64,000 bases of DNA, taken from assembly GCF_000350225.1 (NCBI RefSeq), contig NW_005179382.1:248001-312000 (forward strand), written 5' to 3'. Below are positions 31,157 to 42,966 of this stretch, piece after piece. This DNA is from Chondrus crispus (Eukaryota; Rhodophyta; Florideophyceae; Gigartinales; Gigartinaceae). The translations under genes were made by a program, and so were the position numbers. A model generated the notes under the pieces. The model did no database searches, had not been told where the DNA came from, and saw only the letters and a list, made by a program, of their open reading frames with translations. Positions within the stretch are counted from its first letter, which is position 1; every line of letters starts with the position of its first letter.

Positions 31157-33870
31157 TCACGCAACTCCAAGAGCCTGCCTAATTTGCCTCGCCTCTGCTG
31201 CGCTGATCTCCTTCGATTTCTTCAACTCCGAAAACCTGGACAAAACAGTTGCGACACTGATAAACTCTGTCCACGGTTTCCTGTTGTCATGTAACCTAGA
31301 GGGTGCATACTTACCTGTCCAGGCACATTCACCATTGTACACTTCCCACCAATGGGTGGTGAGATCCGTAGTTACGCCTTCATCGTCCTTGTGAATTGAT
31401 ATGACACGCCTAACCCAGAACGGGACGGTTTCCATAGAGCAAGAAGAACCGCGTACCGCTACGAAGTCATTACATTCGTATCCGAGATCTTGCAGGGGTT
31501 GTTCTTCCATCTCGATTTCAACTTCAACATTTTCATTTTCGTCTTGCAAGCCACCAACCGCATCAGTAACTGTTCTATACTTTCCCTTCATCTCAAATAC
31601 GTCGCGCAGATTCCAGTGGAATCTCTCCAGTCTTGATTCATTCACGCGGTCGCGTAGAAGCCGTAGCTGGGCTAACTTTCTCCTGTCATTCACTCGTGTC
31701 TCCTCAGACACAAGACGGGTGTTGATTTTATCAAGATCGTTAGGACATGTGGCTTCGGTCGGTGGTGTTTTGGCAAGGTCAGGTGCAAATTTCAGGAGCC
31801 TCCCGTGCACTGCCGGACCTCGAGAGAGCTCCAATCGTCGTTACACCCAACTCGCGCGGAACATGCAGTGTTAAAAGAATTTCCACGATACTCTGGGATC
31901 CCCTCCACACGGTGAAACTTGAAATATCGAAAATGGGAAAGCCGTTGAGGCTTTTCCAAACACCTTTCTTGGTCACACAGCCCAGAGAAGTTTATAATCT
32001 GGCGAAGATCAGCAACGTGAGGGGGAGGGTTATATGCCTTCCCGTCAGTGATCAGGTCTTCCAGAGTTGTAGCCTCATGATGACTGAGCCGGCGAGCAGT
32101 GCAGCTGAACGCTTGGTCTATGTCAGAATGGGTATGACCAATTGGTAGAAATGACACAAAGACTTCTTGAAACACCACCCATGCAACCAGGGATTCTATG
32201 TATCCGAAGAAGTATCTGTTCTTATTTTCGCGAGTGCAATTGTCCACCTGCACGAACAAGGTGTCCGGGAGTGGGCCCTTCTCAGCCTTTACCATCAGCG
32301 TCCGATGAAGAGCTTCTAGTACGTGATTCGCGCCTGTCTCATATCCATCTGTCATAGTGAACAGGGACAGATGTTTCACAGGACCATGTTCAAGCACTCC
32401 AATTAGCTTGACTTTGATACTGTGCCCCTTTGTGTGCTTAGTATTGAAGAGAAAATGCGGCAAACCGAAGGCGGACTGGTCGGCACCGTCCAGAATGACA
32501 GAGCAATACTTAGCAGGATACAGTCCTGCTCTATCACACTTCTTCTGGTACTCGCGCCGCTCCGCTGCAACCATATCGTTGTGAGTGGTTTTGCGCTCAC
32601 GGAATACGCGAGTTTCTGACTCATCGGTACCGGATTTGGAGAGCAGGTCTCTGATGAGATCGCATTCGGAACACACTGTGAACCTATGCACCCTCCGCAC
32701 CTTGATGTTGGGCACGTGCTTTTGCCATGTCTCGTAAAAATAGCTTCGCATAGGTGGGGCGCGCGAATGGAGGCGACTGAACTCAGAGAGGAAGATGTTG
32801 AAGACCTGGGCTTTTTGGAAATAGGGCAAGTGCTGTTCGTTTCGGTCGGGCATATGTTCGGCTGTGCTTTCTGAAAGACGTTCAAGGAAGCATATGACCG
32901 CGTCCCGTTGATTAGCCGCTGAGTTTCTCACAGTAGAAGTCAAGGAAGACGTCCTCTTGGTAAACGGTGTGCCTCTAACAGAGCCCTGGAAATCCCTAGA
33001 AACTGCAGGGACTTCTCTAGAAACTTATAACACACCGCCTTTCCATCGAAGAAAAACATCCCTGAGTTATCTTCCAACAAGCCCTCCGGATAAGCTCGTC
33101 TCCCCGCCCTTTTCAGCAAAGATACATGTTGCACTTGAGCCTTGACGTATCGAACGTCAATTTTGTAAAAACAACGGCGATGGATACAACAATTTAACTT
33201 ATCCACCTCCATGTTTTGGAACGCATCAGCGTGGTCACGGCGTCGATTAAGTAACACACTCTCCACAACCTTGCCGCGACGGCGACTCTTGTACGTGTAT
33301 ACTCTCTTTTTCAAAGGTGATGTCTCGCTGTTCGCAACACTGCGACTGGCCGGACTTCGTTGCGATGGGGGTCCATTTTTCGTTCGAGTGGTAGAGGGCG
33401 GAGGGGGACGGTACTCAGCGTCACTACTAGATCTAGACAACCCATCTTCATGTTCCAGTGTTCGATATTCTGCGGCATTTGGCGTAGCTAGAGCATCTTC
33501 TTCTTGCTGTTCGGGTGGTAAAGATTCTGCTGCATTTGGGGTAGCTGGAGCTATTTCGGGTTCCGCAGCAATCCCTCGGGCTGCAATTACCAATGAGCGG
33601 ATGCTCCACAATTTACGCTGCACTGTACTGGAAGCCAGCGAAACACTTGATGACCGCCTTTGGGGCGATGGTCGTATCGCTGTGGTCGGGCTGGGTTGAT
33701 TTCGAATGGTAGAATCCGGGGGACATGGTGAGGTGTGTCGGATGGGAACATTAAAGAGTTGCGTTGTGTCTGGCGGCGTTGAGAGTGGTGTGTGTGAAGT
33801 TGCTGGCGTCGCAGAAAGGGCGCGACGCTTCCCGTCTCGCAATCCTGAGCTTTGCGAGTTCTGAACACCC
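31157..33870 (-). pseudogene. DUF7869-type transposase-like protein, three frame segments
   Basis: A broken protein read from right to left in three overlapping frames. Segment 1 (about 33870-32940) has a Ser/Pro-rich N-terminus and a Cys cluster (CCIHRRCF), then FFFDGKAVCYKFLEKSLQFL. Segment 2 (32943-31792) holds the core: CSVILDGADQSAFGLPHF, FVQVDNCTRENKNRYFFGYI and FLPIGHTHSDIDQAFS, the hallmark D...DN..REN.N..(F) and GHTH.(D)IDQ.FS of the DUF7869 family. Segment 3 (31834-31157) is a C-terminal part of about 225 residues with an acidic linker and FWVRRVISIHKDDEGV. One-base shifts near 32940 and 31820 separate the frames. Its 5' end abuts the truncated pol of element A3. Confidence 0.72.
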
Positions 33871-36477
33871 GGCTCATCAATCCGACTGTTGGTCCAATGT
33901 CCGCGTAAACTTTGTAGTTTTTTCGCGCAAGAACCAAAATCTTCTCGGGACACTCCCTTCGCTTAACCCTGTACCAGGGTCTTCGAACTTCTTCTAGCGG
34001 ATGATCTCGGGCTCGGCTCAAAGTTTTCTTGACTTGAGCTGGCCCTTTGGGCTTATCCACCAATCCAACAACCTCCTCCTCGAGGCCTGATTTTTCTTTA
34101 GAGACGGGGAACGGGGCTGAGCCCCGGGCACAGTACGTCGACCCTGTGCCTCTCGCGACTCATGCGAGATTCCCCTCCCTACTTTTCCTGCCGCTGCGGG
34201 ATCCTTCTCACATCCGACGGCGCGGGCCCCGCGGCGGGCCCTCTGAAGGGTCGGTTCGGCCTCGGCGTTGAAGCACTCGGCGTGCTCGCCGTCTCCGAAT
34301 CGAACCAATTCTTGACCTTCAGATAACTCGTCGATGGTATCCATAACCTCTCCATCGGAGACAACGCCTCATAATTTTCCAAAACTCGGTGCATTTCCCG
34401 GAGGGAAAGAATGCACGTTGGCGCGGCGTGCCCCTTTTCGTAACAATGATAGCACACCAGTCCGTGCGTCTTGACGGGATATTGCGGCCTAGGTCCTCCA
34501 CGGGTCGGCGGCCTTCCTTGACGTTGCGGCCCTCCCATCCAGCCTGGCCTTCGAAACGCCGTACCCTTGTCTTCCAGCGGAATGCGCGGCGCCGGCGTGT
34601 GGCCGCGCCCCCGAAACATCATCACGGGATCCGTGGGCTCTGAAAACGACTCCGTCGTTTATGTGGGCGTCGGTAAAGTTGACGACCCGCTTGCCCTGTA
34701 GTCCTCGTGTCCGTAGCCCTCCGATGGCTCAATGAACTCGCCTTCGGCTACCAAGGCTCCTTCGTAATGATTTTCGCTGCTTCCATGCGCACCGCGCTCA
34801 TCTGACGCGGAAATGGACTCGGCTAAATGGACGGCGGCATGACTTTTGCGACCGGGATAAGAAGCCCTAGGCTTCTTACCCGCCCTGATCGTCGACGGCG
34901 TCTGACTCGTGACCTTTTTGGTCTTCTTGGTCTTAGCGCGGCTCACCGAGACATGTCCCTTCGCGTAATTAACTAGTCTCAAAAACGAAACGTCCCGATT
35001 GTCTTGTCGGTATTGAGATACCATCGGCTTGATACTCGAATCGAGTCCTTCAATAAACATCGTCATCTGTTCTTCCATCGAATATACGTTTCCACATCGA
35101 TTGCTCGCGTCCGTCAGACGGATATAAATTTCCATCTCGTCTTCAGACGGTCCTTGCTGAACTTCTCGCAATGCGAGCACGGCTTGACGGATCACCTCGT
35201 CGGTTGCGAAACTCCTCAACAACCACTGTACGGCCTCCGGCCCAACGGATACCTTTCCGTGGTGGGACCCGGCCGTCTGAGACACCGAATTGTACTGTCT
35301 CATCGCGATGCCGCTTAGAAATTCGGGCAACAAGCGGATCGCTTGCCCCTCGTTCATTTCTTGAGTATCAAACTCCTGAACTAATTTTGCCAAAAAATCC
35401 AACGCAAGGACCCCGTCCTCACCTGTGAACGTGTTGTCCTTCTTCACCTTAGGCGGAATATCTCTCCTGATTTTTCTGACGGCGGTCCGCCGGGAACTTG
35501 ACAAATATGTTTGCGGGTTCCGCAAGCGGTACGTTCGGTACGAAAGTAATTTCTTGAAGAGGTAGTTGGTCGGATTCAGCTCCTCCAGCTCCTCCAACTC
35601 CTCCCATCGCGGCCCGCGCCGCGTTGCAACGTCCTCTGGCTCAGCGTTCTTGTCTCTCCGCGAGGCGGACGAAGTGATCCCGCCCCCCCCGTCTGGAGGT
35701 AATTTTCTTGCCCTGCGAAATTCCTTTTCCTTCCTCTGAACGATGTTCGGAATCGCTGGCATGGTTCGACGAACCGTCGTCACCATCTTCGGAAAGGCCA
35801 TTCGGCTCGGCCATTGAGTCTTAGTCCTCCGGCTCGTCACTACAGTGACTCTTGCTCCTGCGTCGCAGATTCTTCTTCGAAGTCTTCGACTTGGAACTCC
35901 GCTGTACCGCGGCCTTGTTCTTCTTCGGTCGACGGTCGCCTTCTCGACCAGTTGGGAGCGGCTCTTGCCCGGTGACCTGTTCAAGGTCCTTGAGACAATG
36001 AGCGGCGCGGTCAAACCTGTCGTCGATACTGCTTCTAAATTTACCTAAGGACTCCAAAGCTTGATTCGCGTCGCGCCTTGCGTCCTTGACTGAAATTTTC
36101 AACGAAGCTAGGACCTCCTGCTCCAGACCGTCGGTCGCATCACCTCGCTCCTTCTCCACGAGATCCACTCGAGCCGATAACTCTCCTAAAACGGTGTGGA
36201 ACTCGGATGCTTGCAACTCCAGTTGCTTCCGGACGAGAGCTAATTCAGCCTCGAGATTTTTCGTCATCTCTTGGCGAATTTCCTCGCCCATCTTCTCGAA
36301 CCTGTAGGATAGGTTATCCTTGTCGGCTTCATTCCCCGTCGGGGATTCTTGACCTTCGGGATCTGTGGCCGTATTGGCCTGGCTTCGGGTGCGAGGACCT
36401 CGCGGGATCCTCGACGCCCTTGCCGATCCGCTCCTACTCGCCCCGGGACCGACGTCCCCGGGTGCGCTTGTCGACAT
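33870..36477 (-). pseudogene. Family-A gag and start of pol (element A3), broken
   Basis: ATG 36477 gives MSTSAPGDVGPGASRSGSA, a coiled coil, and a basic stretch ending SHCSDEPED before a TAA at 35821-35823. The frame continues and shifts at the C8/G8 homopolymer near 35683-35690. It then encodes the gag core (NPTNYLFKKLLSYRTYRLR, TFTGEDGVLALDFLAKLVQE, SMEEQMTMFIEGLDSSIKPM). Another TAA lies at 34659-34661, then the zinc knuckle CYHCYEKGHAAPTC near 34440. After about 34100 a -1 frame (KPKGPAQVKKTLSRARDHPL) leads toward protease and is lost at about 33870. Two nonsense codons and one frameshift make it dead. Element A2 carries the same gag. Confidence 0.85.
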
Positions 36478-36615
36478 CGCTCGTGCGAGCGAACCTACAC
36501 AAAAAAAGTTACAAGCAAAAATAAAAAAAGACTCCGTTACCCAGACCACTTTCGTAGTGCAACTCCAGACCGAGGCTGCCGTCGACACAATTCTAGGTCG
36601 GGTTTGCTGTAGACA

Positions 36616-36634
36616 ATTCTAGGTCGGGAGACCA
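36616..36634 (-). other. Primer-binding site of element A3
   Basis: The minus strand reads TGGTCTCCCGACCTAGAAT, four bases inside the LTR end, identical to the A2 site over 19 bases. A partial second copy (AATTCTAGGTCGGG) lies just to its left. Confidence 0.7.
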
Positions 36635-36638
36635 CTTT

Positions 36639-37682
36639 TGTAGTGCAATGTGCCTGGCAGGCCGCGAACGCAGTCCGACGGTCAAACAAAAAGAAGAAAA
36701 ACAACAACAGCAACAACCACTGCCGATGGCACGCGCTACGGAGCGTTAGAGAATCCCTTTCCCCTTGTGTGGGCTTGCGGCCCACGGTAGCTCAACTCCG
36801 ACGGGGGGGTTAAGGAAAGATGCCCCGCCCGGCAGGATAATGGTGGTAGAGACTTGTGAAGACTTGAGCGCTCGAAGAGTGCAGGTTGGGCTTTTCTACG
36901 AGGATGTAATCGCGGTTCGCTGGGTTGTAAGGCCAATGCTCGACGAGCGTCTTCAGCACCTTGTGTATAATTCAAGGTCTTCGGCGGGGGCTTGTTCAGC
37001 ACTACCCGACGGGATCGTAACCGTGTAGCAGCGCTACTACCGACGTGTTGCCCGATGGCTAAAAACACCCTCACCAGCGCGATCGCAATCGCAGTAGGTG
37101 GTACCCACTCTGTCTTATACAGTGAGACCTTCGACGGAGGCGTCGTTGCAACAGCCTTCCGACGGAACTTGAAACAGTAGCAGCGCTACACAACGTGTTG
37201 CCCGATGGCTAAAACACCTACACTGGATCGGTCGCAACCAACTCCAGTGGAACCAACACAATTAAGGGAAATATAGAGGTAGAGGTAGAAAAGAATAGGG
37301 AAATAAAGGAAAAAGAAAAGGGAACCCCTGAGCGCAAAGGATAACGTAATCTGTGGTAAAAGGGAGCGTCTTGGGAAAGACGGACTTCGACCAAGGCGAT
37401 ATTCAACTCTGGCAACTCGGGTTACCTTTACTGACTTGGTCGTCAGAGCGCTAAGGTATATATCGCCCCGCCGGAGCCACTACAGTAGCTCGCGGCGCTA
37501 GATCCTAGATCTAATGTAGTGTCAGCAAAATTAATGCCAACTAATTAACTAAATGAAATAAAATAATTAAAAATTAAAACTGTGCAATTATTCACACGTG
37601 TGTCCCCCAACCCGGACTACTTTTCATATCCAAATATTTTCCTTTCTTTTCGCCTTCCTTTTCAGGTGCGTATTGCACTACA
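36639..37682 (-). repeat. LTR, family A, copy A3 (1044 bp), 5' LTR
   Basis: It has TGTAGTGCAAT / ATTGCACTACA ends and is homologous to A1 and A2 throughout, with a TATA box inverted at about 37456. It is the 5' LTR of element A3. It interrupts element B exactly at the A-run that separates gag from pol; the right flank is GTTTTCGAAC. Confidence 0.9.
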
Positions 37683-40236
37683 GTTTTCGAACTACCCGAG
37701 CTGTCGGAACGACCCGCCTTGCTATCGTTAGCTAGCGCGATGACGGGCCCCTGGTCGTGGTGGTGCGCGTCGTCCCCCCACCCCGGCCGGGCATCTTCTA
37801 CGAAGTAATCGGATACTCCGCCACCTCGAATTGCAACGTCCGGCCGTTGCAATATTTGAGTGGCGGCGAGGACCGGTTCTCCTCCGCCTCCTTCCGTGGG
37901 CTGGGGGTTCGGATCCCCAACCCAATCTTGGAGGTACATGATGACGTTCTGTACCCCTTGGGGCAACTAGGGACGGCCCCAGTCGCCTCTTCCATCTCGA
38001 CGGGGATACCGCGTATCCATCCGACGAGGGTCACACCGATCCCTTTGATCGGTTCCGGGGTGTCGATACCCGCCTTCGCGAGGGGCGAAACGGACGCCCC
38101 CACCCGATCGGTTCGGGTCTCCTCGCCGCAGGCCTCGGTCTTCCCGCGTAGACTGCTGGATGAGATTGCGCATCCCGGGGCGCGTCTGGACCTGATAGCG
38201 GTAGTTCCTGTACGCCGTGAACTGACGTTGTTCAGGCGACAGGAACGGGCACGCGTACATGGCGTGGCCGTACGTCCGGCACAGCCAACAAACGTACGCG
38301 CTGCCATCGGTCGACGCGAACGTCGCCGCGTGGCGTGCCTCCTCGTCGGTGAGTCGAGACACGTAAGGCGGCACGTGATCCCCTTCTCGACGGGAGATAT
38401 CCAGCTTTGCCATGTTGTGGTTCGGACCACCCGTGGCTTTGGCGTGCGCCCGAACGCAGTCGCGTAGCTTCCGGTCGATCCCGTGGAAGCTGGCGTTGGA
38501 GGTCGGCCTCCTGCGCGATCGAAGCCTTGCGTAATGAGGACAGGGTCGGCCTGCCACTCATCTTCTCCAATGTGGAGGGCGGTCGCCGGCGAACTTGTTC
38601 CGTGCGACCTCGGAGTTCGGACTCCCTTCGCTGCCGGCTTTGGATCCGGCAGCGGCAAACCACGACGAGCGCGGAAGGTTGTTCCCTCAGCCGTTGCGAT
38701 ACGGCGAATCGTTGAGAGTTCGGTCTTCTGTTGTCCGGGCAACCTTTGCATCGTCTCTGCCACTGCGGCCCGGGTCGCAGTGGACAACCCGCGCACGGAG
38801 TAGTGCGCGAGGGCTTGTTCTGAGAACACGGCCGTGCATCGGAACGCGGCGGATTCCAGCCGGTCCGCGAACGTGTTCTCGGTTTCGTGAGGAAGCTGTC
38901 GCGCCGACGCGACACCATCAAACGCTTCCCCTAAGACGTCGTCGGTTAGGTAGCGTTTGATAAATTGGTTGACGAGACCAGGCCAGCTCGTATCGTCGTG
39001 GAGCTGGCCGGCGCGGAGGCCGCGCATGGTGTAACTCGAATACAACCGCTCCGCGTCTCGCTCGAGGAAGTGAGCGAAGACACGGACTGCCACACCTTCG
39101 GTCAGGTGCTGGGCATTGAAGGTTATCCGGATATCCTTCAGGAACGGGAGGAACTGAATCGCATCAGTACCGTCGAAGCTCTTCATCGTGGGGCGGAGCC
39201 CACGGCAGCGTTGGACGTACTTGGCGATCCGTCCCGCGTCACCCGAGGTAACGAGCCTCGAGGTGTTGTCCAACCGATACATCCGGTAGTTCGCGACGGC
39301 GCTGAAGTCCTGTATCATGGTGTGGACGGGCTCGACCCCAGGTTCGGCGGGACCCAACGTTCCGAACGGAGTGACGGGCAGTGTTCGGACATCGACGGGG
39401 CCGGGATGCGCGGTAAGATCCGCTGGCTGGTAGCCGCTCCAGCGAGGATCGAAGGGGAGAATCGGTTCCCCTGATCCACGGGCGACTCCTCCACGGCCCT
39501 GGTCGAGTTCGGTCGGTACCCGTCGTGACTGCCGCATGCTTCCGGAGGCATGCGGCAGGGCTTGAGTCTCGGACGCGAAGTTCGCGTCCGCCGTCGGCTT
39601 GATGTCCTCCGCCCTCCGGCTGGTGACGGCACCAGCCGGGGGCCACTCGTGCGATCCGGACGCGCCCGGAGGAACAGTGGCACCGGGCCCACTCGAGGGG
39701 GGTCCGGGCGGCCTCTCCGCCGAGGTCTGTTCCATCTCACGGGCACGGCGGTGCGTTGAGTTAAGTTCCACCGCCATGTGCGCGAACGCTCCCATCTGTT
39801 CGGCAGATGGGAAGGGTTGCGGGTCTCGTCGAACCCCGGAGTTTGCACTCGCGGGTCGACCCGCAACCTCTACGGCGGGGGAATCAATGCGCGCGTCCTC
39901 GACCAGCACCACACGGGCGTGGAGCTGGTCGACGAATGCGCGCAGGTTCTCCAAGGACTGAGTTACGCGCTCGAACCTCCCTTCGCGGAGGGAGCGCAAC
40001 TCTTTCATACAGCGGGCGTAGACGCTGTCGGAGACGTCGATACGGAGAGATGTCCGGACATCCTCGATGTAATCGGCGATGCGATCGTACATCGCGCGAG
40101 CGCGTCCTTCGGAGAGGTCGGGCGACGGTTCGCGGTCCTGAGGACCTGCGTCGCCGTCGCCCACTTGGACGCGTAGCGCGGCCTCTCGCACGTCCGCCGG
40201 CTCGGATCGGATCGAAGTCGGAAACTCGGCGCTCAT
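37683..40236 (-). pseudogene. Family-B gag, broken
   Basis: ATG 40236 (MSAEFPTSIRSEPADVREAA) starts a gag closely similar to the intact one at 11424-13994, including the core SFDGTDAIQFLPFLKDIRIT and the CCHC knuckle CWLCRTYGHAMYAC. A frameshift lies at about 38410-38450 (between TAFGRTPK and ATGGPNHNMAKLDIS). A TAG at about 37967 comes before the segment GVQNVIMYLQDWVGDP. The C-terminus reaches SDSSGSSK, where LTR-A3 inserted. It would have been followed by pol, which is absent. Confidence 0.88.
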
Positions 40237-40294
40237 CTCAACGCGTACGGACGCGGAGGTAAAGGACAACCTTCTAGGCGTGATCTTGAAGGTC

Positions 40295-40312
40295 TTCTAG
40301 GTCGGGAGACCA
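40295..40312 (-). other. Primer-binding site of element B
   Basis: TGGTCTCCCGACCTAGAA on the minus strand, one base from the LTR end. It is the same site as in family A although the LTRs are unrelated. Confidence 0.75.
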
Positions 40313-40313
40313 G

Positions 40314-40955
40314 TGTCGCATAAACACCCCACACCCGGCGGAGGGGGTGTTCCCGATGTTCGGCGGAAGACCCCGGATCGGCGTACCGAGGGTCTTGAAC
40401 CAACCAACGCCACCGGAAGCGGGCCGGTAGCGGGTGGTAGAGCGAGGTCGGCGGGGATGCGCGCGTAGGCGAGCGGATCGACGCCTCGACGCCCCGGAGC
40501 AGTACCGGTTGACGATCCGGTACTGACGGGCGGAGGCGGATCACAGCTCGCCGCGGTGTCGCATGCGTCCACTACCCGCTCGGTGGTAACTATTCGCGGA
40601 ACGGCGGTGTGAGTAGAGTAAGCTGGGTGGTCGACCGTCGGTGGAGGGTTGCCTGTCCTCCTCCCTCTCCCGCCGGCGGTCGCTCCCTATATTTATTGTA
40701 CAAGTTAATTAACCGTCTACAGTACAGTACGGACTGTACTGTAGTCGGCTTACTGTAGACAGTGCCGGCCGGCCCACACTGTAACGCTGTCAGCCGTCGG
40801 GGCTGACAGCACACGTGTGCTACACGTGGGGTACACGTGTTGGTGCGCGCGCGCTGTAAGGTATGCGCGCGCGCACGCTGTAAGGTCCGTACCTTACAGC
40901 GTTAGATCTAATTCTAAATCTAATGTATAGTACAGTAGCCGGCGGTTATGCTACA
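40314..40955 (-). repeat. LTR, family B, copy B3 (642 bp), 5' LTR
   Basis: The ends are TGTCGCATAA ... TTATGCTACA, and it is almost identical to B2 (28353-28992), which marks a fairly recent insertion. The right flank GTGGG is the target duplication. Confidence 0.92.
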
Positions 40956-42498
40956 GTGGGGGACGCACACTTTTTAAAACATCGAGAACCGTGCACCGCT
41001 CGTTCAGAACGCCCTGTATCTCAGCCAAAACTCCTGTAGGGCTGTCCCCAGAATCAAATATATTGCGCAGATCTTCAACAGTTTCGGAATCAACATGTCT
41101 CACCTTTGTAGCTCTTGCAGCTTGCGACGGACCCGTGTTATTAACACGGTCAATTTTCGCGTGCATTCTACTCTTCAAACGGTCGTCGATCCGCTCAAAC
41201 TTTTGAGCAAAACGGAAGTCCATTGGCCAGAGGTCTGTTTTGTGAAATGAACTTCTGAAATCGTCACTGCTGACTCGTTTGTGCGCCGCAACCGCCAGCT
41301 TCAATTAAAAAGTAACGGAGTGCACGTTTGTTGATGTTAGCTTCAACAAATCGTCCCGTGTTCTGCGTATGTGCGTCTGGAATGTCTTGTTAATGTCCAA
41401 ATCGCATGGCTGGAGGAAGTGGGTAGTGTGAGCTGGTAAAATCACCAATATTATGTTCAGCTGTTCTGCCTTGCGTACCCACTCAATACCCTTACGCGAT
41501 GAGTGCCCGTCGAGCAACAGGACAATGGGCTGTGACTTGGGTACAAATCTGCGAACGTAGCTATCAATGTGATCGACGATGAAAGGTAACGTCGGCATGT
41601 CGACAGATCCATTTTCAGTGCAGCGTATGACAACATCACCTGGCAACTACTCCTGATTCGTAAACCAGTGAGGTCCAGTTTCATCACTGGTAAACGACGT
41701 CTTGTCTAATGGCGTCGTCCAAGACTGCATTACGTTGACGCCTGCTGCTATTACAAAGAGCGGCGCGAGATGCCCAGAAGCTGCAGCAGCTATGACAGCT
41801 GTCATATGTCTACCCGATCCCTTTTGTACTGCAGTAAATCCACCGTGGTGGGAGTGGCTCCGTGAGAAAACCTTCACACGTTCTCCGAACTCCACATCCA
41901 CATGCGTCTCATCTAAGTTCTAAATGTGAAGCGGATTATCAAATATCCCAGCGTGGTTCGTCGCAATTTCTCGAAGGCGATGGGCAAGAGATTCTCTGTG
42001 GTTGTGGTTTTCGGCTCGCAGCTTGGCTGCGTCCTTATTTTCGGTGCGGCGGTACGTTATGTCACGGGTTATGGCCCTGTAGGTTCTTATAGCTGCGCTT
42101 GACAGGGATCCATGCTGATATGATCCATGTCCATCATTGCAGATCTGCTGCAAGACAAATTTCATCCCAGAAGTGTCCACAGCCAACCCGTTTTTGGCAG
42201 CTTCTTTTATCTTTTTGTTAAGTTGTGTCGCTTCACTGGCGTGCCACACGGTCCGGCGTCCCCGGTGGAAGTCCACTGGGTTCAGGAGACGTGAGAATTG
42301 TGTCTCGTCGTCGTTTTTGAGGGGGAGAGCGATTCTGCCGGCTGTAGACTTAGAAATTCTGCACGCATCGGCAACATATCGAATGAAACGTTTTTCTCGC
42401 AACAGGTTGAGGGCTTTCTTTCGATTTTGCTGCTCGTCGATACCCTTTCGCAGACGCCCTCGTTGATTAGCAGATTGTTTGCGCATAGAGTGTGGCAT
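40956..42498 (-). pseudogene. pogo-I transposase with three in-frame stops
   Basis: DDE transposase of the pogo/DDE_1 type. ATG 42498 (MPHSMRKQSANQRGRLRKGI) is followed by an HTH-like N-terminus (RYVADACRISKSTAGRIALP). The catalytic residues are D in NLDETHVDVEFGE, D in IVLLLDGHSSRKG and D in HFLQPCDLDINKTF. The frame is constant, but TAG at 41929-41931 and TAG near 41647 replace what are probably Trp codons (LHI*NLDE, NQE*LPGD), and a TAA follows SVTF near 41305. The protein ends at the LTR-B3 insertion; its tail is at 27948-28347. Confidence 0.85.
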
Positions 42499-42966
42499 TG
42501 TGGAGCAAAAGGGGGTTTGAATGCATGCCGAGGGCAGGAAGGAATGGTGGTGAGAGAGATATATTGCCTCGCATGTTTTCAATTTCCCGCCTTCGTCCAG
42601 CAATGGCAGTTGCTTTGACTGGGCCACTTGTTTGGGACGGTATGGGAGCTATGAGGGTAACTACGTACAGTACCTCAAGTATTGCAGTTGCGTGAAAGCA
42701 CTTTGAATTTGGGGAATATCAGTAGAAAAGTAAACTAAGTGTGCAAATAATACAGCAACGCAGATTATAGCATAAGTTGTGCATCATATCTACAATTGCG
42801 AGTCAACTTTCAAAAACGGTAAAGCCCGCCTTTTTGTGAGATATGCCTCGCAGTTTCAGTCTACTCAAACTAAACACTATAAAATGGAACAACTGCGCAG
42901 TTGATATAGAAAAACCACTTCTTGCAGCTGCTCCTCATTTCTCCTACTCTATTTACTATCTCAAAA
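42499..42966. other. No gene seen between the two transposases
   Basis: Head-to-head intergenic space. A stretch near 42517-42551 (TGCATGCCGAGGGCAGGAAG) resembles one near 44492-44520, close to the right pogo end. Confidence 0.4.

Larger units (their letters stand above)
28353..40955 (-). mobile_element. Family-B LTR retrotransposon with internal nesting
   Basis: LTRs are at 40314-40955 (5') and 28353-28992 (3'). The 5-bp target duplication GTGGG lies on the left at 28348-28352 and on the right at 40956-40960. Minus orientation follows from the primer-binding site at 40295-40312, gag at 37683-40236 and a purine tract at the 3' LTR. Its own pol is not present. The space is filled by a family-A element (LTR-A3 and gag), a DUF7869 transposase pseudogene and host-gene fragments. 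Confidence 0.82.
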
